Assembly (NCBI RefSeq): GCF_037190085.1
Contig: NZ_JBBCJO010000003.1
Coordinates: 4,712 to 68,711, forward strand
From: Gemmatimonas aurantiaca
Lineage (GTDB): Bacteria; Gemmatimonadota; Gemmatimonadetes; Gemmatimonadales; Gemmatimonadaceae
Direction: 5' to 3'
DNA: 64,000 nt
This document shows positions 8,444 through 17,038 of the stretch, in pieces. How positions within the stretch are numbered: the stretch's first letter is position 1; the number at the start of each line of letters is the position of its first letter. The notes beneath the pieces were generated by a model that worked only from the letters and a program-made list of their open reading frames with translations, was not told the origin of the DNA and made no database searches. The translations under genes and the position numbers were made by a program.

Positions 8444-9505
8444 ATGATCCCTGCACTCGGTATCGCCGCCTTCGACGCGGCCGGCCCATTGGGCCCCTGG
8501 CGTTTCGAACGCCGCACGCCCGGCCCCCGTGATGTCCAGATCCAGATTCTCTTCTGCGGCATCTGCCACTCCGATCTGCACACCGTGCGCGGTGAGTGGG
8601 GCGGCATCACCTATCCCCAGGTGCCTGGCCATGAGATCGTGGGACGGGTCGTGGCCGTGGGGCCTGATGTCCGCAAATGGCGCGTCGGCGAGCTGGTCGG
8701 CGTGGGATGCATGGTGGACAGCTGTCGCACCTGCGAGCCGTGCCAGGCCGGTCTCGAGCAGTACTGCACCGAAGGCAACACCGGCACGTATGGCGGTGTG
8801 GAGAAGGAAACCGGACGCCCCACGCAGGGTGGCTACTCCACGACCATCGTGGTGACGGAAGACTTCGTGTTGCGTGTCCCGGAGAACCTCGATCCGGCAG
8901 CGGTCGCGCCCCTGCTCTGCGCGGGCATCACCACGTGGTCGCCACTCCGTCACTGGAAGATCGGGCCCGGCAAGCGGGTGGGCGTGGTGGGCATCGGGGG
9001 GCTCGGACACATGGCCGTCAAGCTCGCCGCCGCGCTCGGCGCGGAAGTGACCGTGTTGACCTCCTCCGCCTCGAAGGTGGCCGATGCCAGACGCCTCGGC
9101 GCTCACGATGTGATCGTGGCCGGTGATGCCGCGGCCATGCGCGCGCATCGCAATACACTCGACCTCATCATCGACACGGTCAGCGCGCCACACGACATCG
9201 AAGCCGAGATGCGTCTGCTGCGTCTGGACGGCACGCTGTGCCTGGTGGGTGTCTCGCCGGAAGCGCACCCCATGCCGGCGGCATTCACGTTCATCGGCAA
9301 ACGGCGCGCACTCGCGGGATCGCTCATCGGCGGCATCGCCGAAACCCAGGAGATGCTCGATTTCTGCGGCGCTCATGGCATCACCGCCGACATCGAACGT
9401 ATCGCGGCCGCTGATGTGAATCAGGCCTACGAACGCATGCTCCGCTCGGACGTGAAGTACCGCTTCGTGATCGACCTCGCCACCCTCGAGGCGCCCGCGG
9501 CCTGA
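8444..9505 (+). CDS. NAD(P)-dependent zinc alcohol dehydrogenase (YahK/CAD type)
   Basis: A 353-residue medium-chain dehydrogenase. The catalytic zinc Cys lies in GICHSD (Cys41), GHE follows near residue 66, and the structural zinc site is the run CRTCEPCQAGLEQYC near 90-106. The nucleotide-binding GIGGLGHMAVKLA motif lies near 185-197. The pattern matches YahK and cinnamyl alcohol dehydrogenase-like aldehyde reductases, which reduce a wide range of aldehydes with NADPH. ATG 8444 was chosen over ATG 8414 because the family begins a few residues before the beta strand at this point; neither has a strong ribosome site. It is monocistronic. Confidence 0.92.
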   Translation: MIPALGIAAFDAAGPLGPWRFERRTPGPRDVQIQILFCGICHSDLHTVRGEWGGITYPQVPGHEIVGRVVAVGPDVRKWRVGELVGVGCMVDSCRTCEPCQAGLEQYCTEGNTGTYGGVEKETGRPTQGGYSTTIVVTEDFVLRVPENLDPAAVAPLLCAGITTWSPLRHWKIGPGKRVGVVGIGGLGHMAVKLAAALGAEVTVLTSSASKVADARRLGAHDVIVAGDAAAMRAHRNTLDLIIDTVSAPHDIEAEMRLLRLDGTLCLVGVSPEAHPMPAAFTFIGKRRALAGSLIGGIAETQEMLDFCGAHGITADIERIAAADVNQAYERMLRSDVKYRFVIDLATLEAPAA

Positions 9506-9521
9506 ACCGAACGCGGGCGCC
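9490..9521 (+). terminator. GC-rich hairpin at end of alcohol dehydrogenase gene
   Basis: GGCGCCCGC (9490-9498) pairs perfectly with GCGGGCGCC (9513-9521), straddling the stop codon between two convergent genes. No T tract follows, so intrinsic termination is uncertain. Confidence 0.4.
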
Positions 9522-9538
9522 CCGGGGACATCACACGC

Positions 9539-10216
9539 TCAGGGCGCCTGCGTTGCCATCTGGAAAGTGCTGCCGTGAGGCACCATCGCCTTCACGGTCC
9601 AGCGGACGTCGCGGGCATTGGTGATGGTCACACGATCGAGTGTCGTGTAGCGCGTGTCGAGCGCGGCCCACAAGGCGTCATTGCGTTCCTTGCCGTGCAT
9701 CGAGACGAGCAGGACTCCGTCGGAGGCAAGCATCGACTCGTAACGTCGCACACCGGCCAGGGTGTCGTGCAGGTAGTAGATGCTCTCGTTGAATACGATG
9801 ATGTCGAATCGCTCGGTGGTGGTGAATTCGTTCATGTCCCCCACCACGAATCGTGTGACGGCATTCGCCTTCGCCTGGGCGCGCTGGATGGGTTCTTCGA
9901 AGTCCACACCCAGGTAACAGGCCACCGCACCGCGCAGCTGCTCCTGAAACACGCCTTCCCCACAGCCCACGTCGAGCAACGATCCACCGGGCTTGAGATA
10001 CGCGGCATACCCCGCGAGCACACTGTGATGCGCGCGCTCGTCGAGATTGCGGAGCCAGTCCCACCCCCCCGAGGCATACTCGGTATTCCACCGTCGTTCG
10101 CGATCCATGTGCAACGCCCGGCGTACCGCACGGGCCAGACGGGCGCGCCACGGTAAGGCCTGCGGATCCGTTCCGACCGCGGGATGGGCCGATGCCGACG
10201 ACAGACGGGAGGACAT
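9539..10216 (-). CDS. Class I SAM-dependent methyltransferase
   Basis: A 225-residue protein. Motif I LLDVGCGEGVFQEQL lies near residues 80-95, the acidic loop VDFEE near 104-108, and GDMNEF near 126. The 35-residue N-terminal part is basic. It is the third gene of a minus-strand set with a polysaccharide deacetylase and a family 2 glycosyltransferase, 66 bp behind the deacetylase, which suggests a small-molecule or sugar methyltransferase for surface polysaccharide rather than a nucleic-acid enzyme. That role is inference from context. Confidence 0.85.
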   Translation of the reverse strand: MSSRLSSASAHPAVGTDPQALPWRARLARAVRRALHMDRERRWNTEYASGGWDWLRNLDERAHHSVLAGYAAYLKPGGSLLDVGCGEGVFQEQLRGAVACYLGVDFEEPIQRAQAKANAVTRFVVGDMNEFTTTERFDIIVFNESIYYLHDTLAGVRRYESMLASDGVLLVSMHGKERNDALWAALDTRYTTLDRVTITNARDVRWTVKAMVPHGSTFQMATQAP

Positions 10217-10282
10217 GACGGAGGGGAGGTGGGAGAAGGAGCGGAGCGCTGGCGGGAAGAACGTCTCTGACGAAGGCGCGTG

Positions 10283-11008
10283 TCAGACGAGAGAAGGCGT
10301 GAGCTGCAGCTTGGCGAACTTGAGAGCGAAGTGCGTGAGCGACAGCGGTCCGCCCACGCTCATGCGTCCCAGACGCAGTGGGTCGGAGCGTCGCCGGATG
10401 GCGCGCCGCTTGAGCGTAACCGCACCGGCGAATCCCGCCTCGCGCGTCCGCTGCACCGTGAGCCGGTCATGCGATCCGTAGGGGAACGCCACGCTTTCGC
10501 AGGGCGCACCGAGCGCCTGTTCGAGATCCTCACGGGAACCGGCCAGTTCTTCGTGGGCCGTCACCCCATCGAGTCCGCGCACACGGCGATGATGACGGGT
10601 GTGCGCGCCCACGTCGTGTCCGGCCTGCAGCAGCGCGCGCAGGGCCGCCCCATCGAGCAGACGCGCCGGCGGTGCGGCCGGATCCCAGCGATTGCGATCA
10701 CCGAGATAGGCGCTCACCGCGTAGACGGTACACGGCCAGCCGTGAGTCGCGAGACAGGGGAGCGCATGCGTCACCACACTCTCGTAGGCATCGTCGAAAG
10801 TGATGGCCACGGGGCGGGCCGGCAGGGTCTGTTCGCCACGCTGCCAGGCGAGGATCCGGCGGATGGTCACGCCCGTGTATCCCATCCGCGCCAGCCAATC
10901 CATCTGCCCCGCGAACGTGTCCGGCCGGACAAAATTGGTATCACCCGCGGCCGAGGACGGCGGGACTTCGATGCGGTGATAGCAGAGCGCGGGAATCCAC
11001 ATGTTCAC
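10283..11008 (-). CDS. Polysaccharide deacetylase family protein (NodB homology)
   Basis: A 241-residue cytoplasmic-looking deacetylase. The NodB domain has ALCYHRIE at the N-terminus, the metal/catalytic TFDDAYES motif near residue 70 and the zinc-binding HTRHHRR motif near 138, where family enzymes have H-x3-H. It lies eight bases behind a glycosyltransferase gene and before a methyltransferase gene, pointing to trimming of N-acetyl groups on a lipid-linked or surface glycan. No signal peptide is seen, as in PssB/WalW-like deacetylases of capsule and LPS operons. Confidence 0.88.
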   Translation of the reverse strand: MNMWIPALCYHRIEVPPSSAAGDTNFVRPDTFAGQMDWLARMGYTGVTIRRILAWQRGEQTLPARPVAITFDDAYESVVTHALPCLATHGWPCTVYAVSAYLGDRNRWDPAAPPARLLDGAALRALLQAGHDVGAHTRHHRRVRGLDGVTAHEELAGSREDLEQALGAPCESVAFPYGSHDRLTVQRTREAGFAGAVTLKRRAIRRRSDPLRLGRMSVGGPLSLTHFALKFAKLQLTPSLV

Positions 11009-11016
11009 ACGGTCCT

Positions 11017-11847
11017 TCAGAGGGCGGTGGGAATGGGCGTCTCGAGCGTCGTCTCGATGAGCGCCGCCGCCGCCGTCGCCCGCTGCTTGCGCTGCTCATC
11101 CCACAGCAACGCGTACTTGGCAAACCCGCACCAGGCATGCACCGCGGCAAAGACGAATCCGCGCATGCCTTCCCGCCACATCCCTTCCAGCAGGTAGGTC
11201 TTGAAAAACCGCCAGGCGGGCCTGACCGCCACGTCGCTCACCCGCACGCGACGTCCCGACGCGGCGAGATCCTGCGCGCCCCATACGGCGTAGCGATGAC
11301 CCTTTTCCAGTTGATGCGCGAGGTCACGATACGACTCGTGTTCCAGCCGGGCACGAAGGTCCGCCACCTGTCCCGCGACGTCGAGTCGCTCGTGCACCCG
11401 CTGCGGTATCCATCGGGCCGACGATCGATAGAGACGGATGTGCCAGTCGCGTGACCATCCGCCCAGTTCATAGGGCGCGCCCAGGTATCGATTGCGCATC
11501 TGGATGCGGTACGCGTCGGCCTCGGGGGCTACCACCACCGCCGCGATCTCACTCGCCAGTTCGTCGGAAGCGCGCTCATCCGCATCCACGGAGAGCACCC
11601 AGCGATGACTGGCGCGGGCGATCGCCGCATTTTTCTGATCGGCGATGGTCGGACCGCATCCTTCGAGGACGACGGCGCCGAACCGTCGGGCGATATCGAG
11701 CGTACGGTCCGTCGAACCGGCATCGGCCACGATGATCTCCGATGCCCACCAGATGGAAAGCAGACAGGCGGGGAGGCGATCCTCCTCGTTGAGCGTCGGA
11801 ATGACGACCGTGACGGGAACGGTCCCGGTCGTGTTGGTACGTGTCAT
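11017..11847 (-). CDS. Family 2 glycosyltransferase (WaaE/KdtX-like)
   Basis: A 276-residue GT-A enzyme. VTVVIPTLNEEDRLPACLLS opens the domain and SVDADERAS near residue 95 holds the DxD-type metal site. The C-terminal half (RFFKTYLLEGMWREGMRGF) matches WaaE/KdtX-like transferases, which add a glucose or heptose to LPS core. The start at 11847 is the methionine before TRTNTTGTVPVT; a longer frame runs through a pentanucleotide repeat and is unlikely. First gene of a three-gene surface glycan operon. Confidence 0.88.
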   Translation of the reverse strand: MTRTNTTGTVPVTVVIPTLNEEDRLPACLLSIWWASEIIVADAGSTDRTLDIARRFGAVVLEGCGPTIADQKNAAIARASHRWVLSVDADERASDELASEIAAVVVAPEADAYRIQMRNRYLGAPYELGGWSRDWHIRLYRSSARWIPQRVHERLDVAGQVADLRARLEHESYRDLAHQLEKGHRYAVWGAQDLAASGRRVRVSDVAVRPAWRFFKTYLLEGMWREGMRGFVFAAVHAWCGFAKYALLWDEQRKQRATAAAALIETTLETPIPTAL

Positions 11848-11860
11848 GGTGCGGGCGAGA

Positions 11861-11886
11861 GCGTTACGTTGCGTTGCGTTACGTTG
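11861..11886. repeat. Pentanucleotide tandem repeat (RCGTT)5
   Basis: GCGTT-ACGTT-GCGTT-GCGTT-ACGTT lies 14 bp upstream of the glycosyltransferase ATG, in its expected promoter or leader. Short tandem repeats here could change length by slipped-strand synthesis. Confidence 0.75.
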
Positions 11887-11982
11887 TCTTGGATGGCTCC
11901 AAGGCTCGACAGTTTCATCATCGAGCGGCAGCATCTCACCCCTGCTTTAATACTTCCTTAGCACTCCCATCCACACGGTCGC

Positions 11983-12705
11983 ATGGCCCGTACGCCTATC
12001 GCCGAATGGCCCGATCCGGACACGCTGCTCGTGGTCGAAGACGACGATGTGCTGCGCGAAACGCTCGCGCTGACACTGGGCACGATGTGTCGTCAGGTAC
12101 GAACCGCGAGTTCACTGGCCGAAGCCGTTCGTGAGTGTGCCCACGTGTCCCCCGAGCTGGTGCTGCTCGATCTCGGTCTGCCCGATGGCGACGGGTCGCA
12201 ACTGCTGCAGCAGCTCCGCGTCGTCACCGATGTCCCCATCATCGTGCTGTCGGGCCGGGACGACGAAGACGCCAAGGTGGCCATGCTCGACGCCGGGGCC
12301 GACGATTTCATCAGCAAGCCCTGCGGTGCGGCGGAACTGCAGGCGCGCGTCCGCGGACAGTTGCGACGGGCAGCGATGTCGCATGCATCGCGCGCCTGGT
12401 CGCTGATCACGGTCGATGGTGTCGAGATCGACCTGCAACAGCAGCGGGTCGTCCGACATGGGACCTTGCAGCGGCTGACGCCCACAGAATGGTCGCTGCT
12501 CCGGACGCTCGTGCTGCACGTGGGGCGCCCGCTGTCACCACGCCAGCTGTGGGATCTGGTCTGGGCCCGCGAGTTCGGGGACTACGCCACGCATGTGCGT
12601 GTGCACATCACCCATCTCCGCCGGAAGATCGAACCCGATGCCTCCATGCCACGCCTGATCGTGACCGAGCCCGGCGTCGGCTATCGCTTCAACGTGCCCC
12701 TGTGA
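11983..12705 (+). CDS. OmpR/KdpE-type response regulator
   Basis: A 240-residue two-domain regulator. The receiver domain has the acidic pocket VVEDDD, the phospho-acceptor in LLDLGLPD (about Asp59), the switch Ser in IIVLSGRDD and Lys in FISKPCG. A winged-helix OmpR domain follows (LTPTEWSLLRTLVLHVGRPL, then HITHLRRKIEPD and PGVGYRFNVPL). Similarity in both domains is closest to KdpE. The partner histidine kinase starts four bases after the stop. No kdpFABC potassium ATPase genes are nearby, so the target genes are unknown. Confidence 0.92.
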   Translation: MARTPIAEWPDPDTLLVVEDDDVLRETLALTLGTMCRQVRTASSLAEAVRECAHVSPELVLLDLGLPDGDGSQLLQQLRVVTDVPIIVLSGRDDEDAKVAMLDAGADDFISKPCGAAELQARVRGQLRRAAMSHASRAWSLITVDGVEIDLQQQRVVRHGTLQRLTPTEWSLLRTLVLHVGRPLSPRQLWDLVWAREFGDYATHVRVHITHLRRKIEPDASMPRLIVTEPGVGYRFNVPL

Positions 12706-12709
12706 TCCG

Positions 12710-13840
12710 GTGACTCCCGCACGGGTGACCCGTTGGGCCGATCCTTCGCAGCGCTGGCAGGTGTGGGCGCGATGGCTCACGCTGTATCTGGTGGTCACCC
12801 TTCTGGTTGGTCGGGTGGCCGGCCAGCCCGAGGTCCGGGTGGCGCATGGCATCCTCATCTACCTGCTGCTGATCATCGGCGCCAGCCGCGAAGGCGGACG
12901 CGCACTGTCCATCGTGATGGTGCTTCTCTGTTACGTCACCATCGACTGGCTTTTTGTCCCGCCACTGTACCAGTTCGGCAGCACCCGGGAGCTCGACTGG
13001 CTGATCCTCGTGGGTTTTGCGACGGCCGGACTGCTCGTGTCACAACTGTTCGTGAACCTGCAGCGTGCGGCGCGTCTGGCGCGCGAACGCACCATCGAAG
13101 TGGAGCGCCTGAGTCTGGAGCGTCTGCAACTCGAACGCGAAGCCTCCGCGGCGCGCGTGCTCGTCGAGGCCGATCGTCTCAAGAACGCCCTGCTCAATTC
13201 CGTGGCACACGATCTGCGCTCTCCGGTGGCGACGCTGGCCCTGCTCTCCGATCCCGCCTCGGGGTTCGCGAGCGCCGACGCGCTCGAGCGCGTGAGCGGC
13301 GAGGCGCGTCGCCTGGGGGAGTTTCTCGTCACCTTGCAGCGCTTCGCCAAAGCGGGGGAGGCTCCGGCACTGCAGCTCGAATCGCACGACGCCGATCTCG
13401 TATTGCAGACTGCACTGCGTTCCTCTGCGGGTCTGCTCGTGACACGCATCGTGCGCCTGCCGGCGTCGTCCCAGCGCGTGACGGTCTCCTGCGATGCCAC
13501 ACTCGTCAATCAGGTGCTCGGCAACCTCCTGCAGAATGCGACGCGCTACGCCCCGCCCGATCAGCCCATCGATCTGCTCGTGCGCGAAGGCGCCACGACC
13601 GTGGATCTCGTGGTGGCCGATCGTGGGCCCGGCCTGCCGCCGGATCAGGTGGATCGCATCTTTGCCCCCCTGCGCCGGCCCGTGCGCAGCGATGGAGCAT
13701 CCCCGGTGAATACCCACATGGGGATGGGGCTCTCCATCGCCCGCACGTTTGCGCGGGCGCAGGGGGGAGATGTGCTGTATCAGCCGCGGGAAGGCGGAGG
13801 ATCGGAGTTCATCCTGCGCCTGCAACGCGGACCATCATGA
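12710..13840 (+). CDS. KdpD-like sensor histidine kinase lacking the KdpD N-terminal domains
   Basis: A 376-residue kinase starting from GTG, four bases after the response regulator. Residues 20-115 form four closely spaced membrane helices of the DUF4118 type found in KdpD. The His box is SVAHDLRSPVATLALL, the N box NLLQNATRYAPP, and the ATP lid VADRGPGLPPDQVDRIF to GMGLSIARTFA. Full-length KdpD has about 900 residues with cytoplasmic KdpD and Usp domains at the N-terminus; these are absent here, so signal sensing must differ. Confidence 0.9.
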   Translation: MTPARVTRWADPSQRWQVWARWLTLYLVVTLLVGRVAGQPEVRVAHGILIYLLLIIGASREGGRALSIVMVLLCYVTIDWLFVPPLYQFGSTRELDWLILVGFATAGLLVSQLFVNLQRAARLARERTIEVERLSLERLQLEREASAARVLVEADRLKNALLNSVAHDLRSPVATLALLSDPASGFASADALERVSGEARRLGEFLVTLQRFAKAGEAPALQLESHDADLVLQTALRSSAGLLVTRIVRLPASSQRVTVSCDATLVNQVLGNLLQNATRYAPPDQPIDLLVREGATTVDLVVADRGPGLPPDQVDRIFAPLRRPVRSDGASPVNTHMGMGLSIARTFARAQGGDVLYQPREGGGSEFILRLQRGPS

Positions 13841-13893
13841 ATCGCGGATGAATCGCGGATGGGTCGCGAGTGCGGTGCGCGGAGCACCGCAGA

Positions 13894-14253
13894 TCACGGG
13901 TTTTCCATGGACTCGATTTCGCGGATCGTGATCGAGCCACGCGATGCCGCATGAGGACAGGTGCGTGCAATCGCCTCCGCGTCGGCGTAGTCGGCCGCCT
14001 CGATCAGGAAATACCCCGATACGATCTCCCGCACTTCCGCGTACGGACCGTCCCGCACGACGAGGGCGTCTCCTTCGCGGCGCAGGATCTTCCCGCCTTC
14101 GTCGCACAGCTTGTGACCGCCACGCAGACGTCCCTGCGCGGCCATATCCTCTGACCAGGCACTGTACCGGGCGATGACGGCCTGCAGCTCCGCCGGTGAG
14201 AGATCGGCGAATTCCGTGGGATCATCGGCCAGCAGCAGCATGAACAACGACAT
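13894..14253 (-). CDS. YCII/DGPF-domain protein
   Basis: A 119-residue single-domain protein of the YCII-related family. The signature lies near residue 70 (VVRDGPYAEVREIVSGYFLIEA), where family members read DGPF, and the N-terminus MSLFMLLLADDPTEFADLSP fits the ferredoxin-like fold. DGPF proteins are regularly encoded next to ECF42 sigma factors, as here with the divergent gene starting 30 bp away. Their biochemical role is not established. ATG 14253 has GGAG six bases upstream. Confidence 0.9.
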   Translation of the reverse strand: MSLFMLLLADDPTEFADLSPAELQAVIARYSAWSEDMAAQGRLRGGHKLCDEGGKILRREGDALVVRDGPYAEVREIVSGYFLIEAADYADAEAIARTCPHAASRGSITIREIESMENP

Positions 14254-14283
14254 GAGAGACTCCGCATGAAGGAGGGACACGGC

Positions 14284-15663
14284 ATGGGATCGGATGACGG
14301 GGTGGATTCCCCGGTGATCATGCCGCGGTATCCAGAGGACTCCGGATCACATCCGGAATCGACATCGACAGCCGATTCGACCTCGGCGGATGCCGGAGAA
14401 ACAGCCCGCCTGCTGGCCGGTCCACGGGGATTCCGCGATGCCGCCGCCCGTCTCACCGCCATCCTGGTCCGGCAGTATGGTACCGGACAGCTCGATCGTA
14501 TCGAAGATGCGGCGCAGGATGCCTTCGTGGCGGCGGCCCGGAGCTGGCCGGTGGCCGGCGCTCCGCGGGACGCCATGGCGTGGCTGGTCCAGGTGGCCCG
14601 TCGCCGGTATCTCGATCGTCTGCGCGCGGAACATCGTCTCGAACCATCGCCCGACACTGTCGCCGCGGCACTGGCCTCCGCCGTGAGTCCGCCGGATGTC
14701 GATACGGACGACCAGCTCGAGATCGCCCCACTGGCCGACGATCAGCTCCGGCTGCTCTTTCTGTGCTGTCATCCCGCGCTGTCGGCCGAGTCCCGTGTGG
14801 CGCTCACGCTGAAGTGCGTGGCGCAGTTCAGCGTCGCCGAAATCGCGCGTCTGCTCCGTGCCGATTCCACCGCCGTCGCCCAGCGTCTCGTGCGCGCCAA
14901 GCGCACGCTGCGCGGCGTCCGCACGTCGTTTGTCGTGCCCTCGCCCGCGGAACTGCCGAACCGGCTCGACGATGTGCACGCTGTGTGTTACGCGATTTTT
15001 GCCGAGGGGCATCTCGCCACCGACGGTGAGCTGTTGGTGCGTCCCGAGTTGTGTGGCGAGGCCATTCATCTCGTGTATCAGCTGTTGCGCTGGCCGGTGA
15101 CGAACACCCCCGCCGGTCAGGCGCTGCTGGCCCTCATGCTGCTCAATGCCGCACGTCTGTCCACGCGGTCCGCGGACGGCACGCCCGTACCCCTGGCCGA
15201 ACAGGATCGTTCACGGTGGGACCGTGCCTCGATCGCGCGTGGTGTCCGTGCATTTGCCCGCTCCGCGGCGGGCGATCATCTCAGCCGCTACCACGTGGAA
15301 GCCGAGATCGCGATGGCCCACGCCACGGCGCCCACGTTCGCCGATACGCCGTGGCGCATGATCGTGGACGCCTACGATCGCCTGCTGCGCATCGCGCCGT
15401 CACCCGTGGCGCAACTCGCCCGTCTCATGGCCATCGCCGAATCCGGGGAGGTGACCACGGCACTGGCCGAGGCTCATGTCTTGCCGGAGACCGTGCGACG
15501 CTGGCCCGAATGGCAGGCCACGGTGGCCACACTGCTGACACGCGCCGGCTGCTCCGATGAAGCGCGAACGTATTGGGAAGCCGCACTCGCGGCGCCGCTG
15601 CCGGACCCTGTCAGGCGATACTATCGGCGGGTTTCGGGTATTGGGGAGCCGGGTTCGGGGTGA
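14284..15663 (+). CDS. ECF42-group RNA polymerase sigma factor
   Basis: A 459-residue sigma factor, much longer than ordinary ECF factors of about 190 residues. Sigma-2 spans roughly residues 55-115 (IEDAAQDAFVAAARSWPVAG), sigma-4 roughly 155-205 (LLFLCCHPALSAESRVAL, EIARLLRADSTAVAQRLVRA), and the remaining 250 residues form the TPR-like DUF6596 extension of ECF42 (YAIFAEGH near 240). ECF42 factors have no anti-sigma factor and are thought to be controlled through this extension. AAGGAGG at 14268-14274 sits nine bases before ATG 14284 and fixes the start. Confidence 0.92.
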   Translation: MGSDDGVDSPVIMPRYPEDSGSHPESTSTADSTSADAGETARLLAGPRGFRDAAARLTAILVRQYGTGQLDRIEDAAQDAFVAAARSWPVAGAPRDAMAWLVQVARRRYLDRLRAEHRLEPSPDTVAAALASAVSPPDVDTDDQLEIAPLADDQLRLLFLCCHPALSAESRVALTLKCVAQFSVAEIARLLRADSTAVAQRLVRAKRTLRGVRTSFVVPSPAELPNRLDDVHAVCYAIFAEGHLATDGELLVRPELCGEAIHLVYQLLRWPVTNTPAGQALLALMLLNAARLSTRSADGTPVPLAEQDRSRWDRASIARGVRAFARSAAGDHLSRYHVEAEIAMAHATAPTFADTPWRMIVDAYDRLLRIAPSPVAQLARLMAIAESGEVTTALAEAHVLPETVRRWPEWQATVATLLTRAGCSDEARTYWEAALAAPLPDPVRRYYRRVSGIGEPGSG

Positions 15664-15749
15664 ACCGCGGATCGGTTTGGGGTCGTGGGTTCACGGTGTG
15701 GAGTGGAACAACCGGGTTGTGGGATGCGAGTCCCGGGTCACGAGACCCG
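15663..15749. repeat. Dispersed intergenic repeat, copy 2
   Basis: Second copy of the repeat described after the ChaN gene; best match at 15687-15749. As with copy 1 it begins right at the stop of a plus-strand gene and lies between convergent genes. It ends in a palindromic GGGTC-ACGA-GACCC. Confidence 0.6.
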
Positions 15750-15803
15750 TTACCCGGCAGTTCATCTCCAGACCGTAAACCCGGAACCCACCGCTCTTCC
15801 TGC

Positions 15804-16982
15804 CTACCGCCCCGCCTGTATCCGCGTCTCCAACTTCTCCAACCGTTCCCCGAACGCCCGCAGCGTTTCCTCACGCTTGGCGAAGTGGAAACGAATGAGA
15901 TGGCGCACGGGTTCACGGAAGAAGCTGGATCCCGGTACACCCGCCACGCCGATCTCCTTGATCAACCACTCCGAGGCGGCCGTGTCGTCGGCAAATCCCA
16001 AGGCACTGATGTCCACCATGACGTAGTACGCGCCCTGCGGTTCGGTGAACGGCAACCCGGTGCCCCGCAGGATCTCCAGGAAAACGTCGCGCTTCTTCGT
16101 GTACAGCGCCGTGAGCTCGTGGTAGTACGAGTCGGGGAGGTCGAGCGCGCCCACCGCGGCATCCTGCAGCGGCGCCGCGGCCCCCACGGTCAGGAAATCG
16201 TGCACCTTGCGCGCCTGCGCGATCACCGACGCCGGTGCGTGCACATACCCCAGACGCCAGCCGGTGATCGAATACGTCTTCGACAACGAATTGCAGGTGA
16301 TCGTACGCTCGAACGCACCCGGCAGCGTGTTGAAATACACGTGCTCGTGCGGGGCATACACGATATGCTCGTACGGCTCGTCCGTGATCACCCAGGCATC
16401 GTACTGCTCGGCGTACTTCAGAATGGTGAGCAGTTCGTCGCGGGTGAACACCTTCCCGCTCGGATTCGACGGATTGCACACCACGATCGCCTTGGGCTTC
16501 TGTGCGAAGGCCTTCGCGAGATCGTCCTCGTCGAACCCGAAGCCCGGTGGATGCAGTGGCACATAAATGGGCTCGGCGCCCGACAGAATCGCATCCGCCG
16601 CATAGTTCTCGTAGAACGGCGAGAAGACGATGACCTTGTCCCCCGGATTGCAGGCCGTCATCATCGCCACCATCATCGCTTCGGTGCTGCCGCAGGTGAC
16701 CACGAGATGCTGATCCGGATCCACCTCGAGTCCGGTGAAGCGCGAGATCTTGCGCCCGAGCGCCTGACGGAAGGCCGGCGCCCCCCATGTCACGGCATAC
16801 TGATGGTTCGGGCCGCGGGCCGCACGCTCGAGTCCGGACAGCAGCACTTCCGGCGGATCGAAGTCGGGAAACCCCTGCGACAGATTGATGGCGCCGTACT
16901 GATTGGCGAGGCGCGTGGTCCCACGGATGACCGATTCCGTGAAGACGGAGAGGCGAGCGGCGGTGGTAGGCATGGCCGACAT
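15804..16982 (-). CDS. Class I/II PLP-dependent aminotransferase
   Basis: A 392-residue fold-type I aminotransferase. INLSQGFPDFDPPE near the N-terminus, CNPSNPSGKVF near residue 165 and NSLSKTYSITGWRLGY with the PLP lysine at about position 235 are diagnostic; the final Arg that binds substrate carboxylate lies in RHLIRFHFAKRE. The sequence is closest in style to methionine, kynurenine or aromatic aminotransferases (YbdL-like), so a role in methionine salvage or aromatic metabolism is possible but not proven. ATG 16982 with GGA eight bases upstream was preferred over ATG 16973. Confidence 0.9.
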   Translation of the reverse strand: MSAMPTTAARLSVFTESVIRGTTRLANQYGAINLSQGFPDFDPPEVLLSGLERAARGPNHQYAVTWGAPAFRQALGRKISRFTGLEVDPDQHLVVTCGSTEAMMVAMMTACNPGDKVIVFSPFYENYAADAILSGAEPIYVPLHPPGFGFDEDDLAKAFAQKPKAIVVCNPSNPSGKVFTRDELLTILKYAEQYDAWVITDEPYEHIVYAPHEHVYFNTLPGAFERTITCNSLSKTYSITGWRLGYVHAPASVIAQARKVHDFLTVGAAAPLQDAAVGALDLPDSYYHELTALYTKKRDVFLEILRGTGLPFTEPQGAYYVMVDISALGFADDTAASEWLIKEIGVAGVPGSSFFREPVRHLIRFHFAKREETLRAFGERLEKLETRIQAGR

Positions 16983-17038
16983 ATATCGTCCAGCGCGGAG
17001 CCACGCCACTCCGGCCACACCGGCTCAGCCATCGCTCG

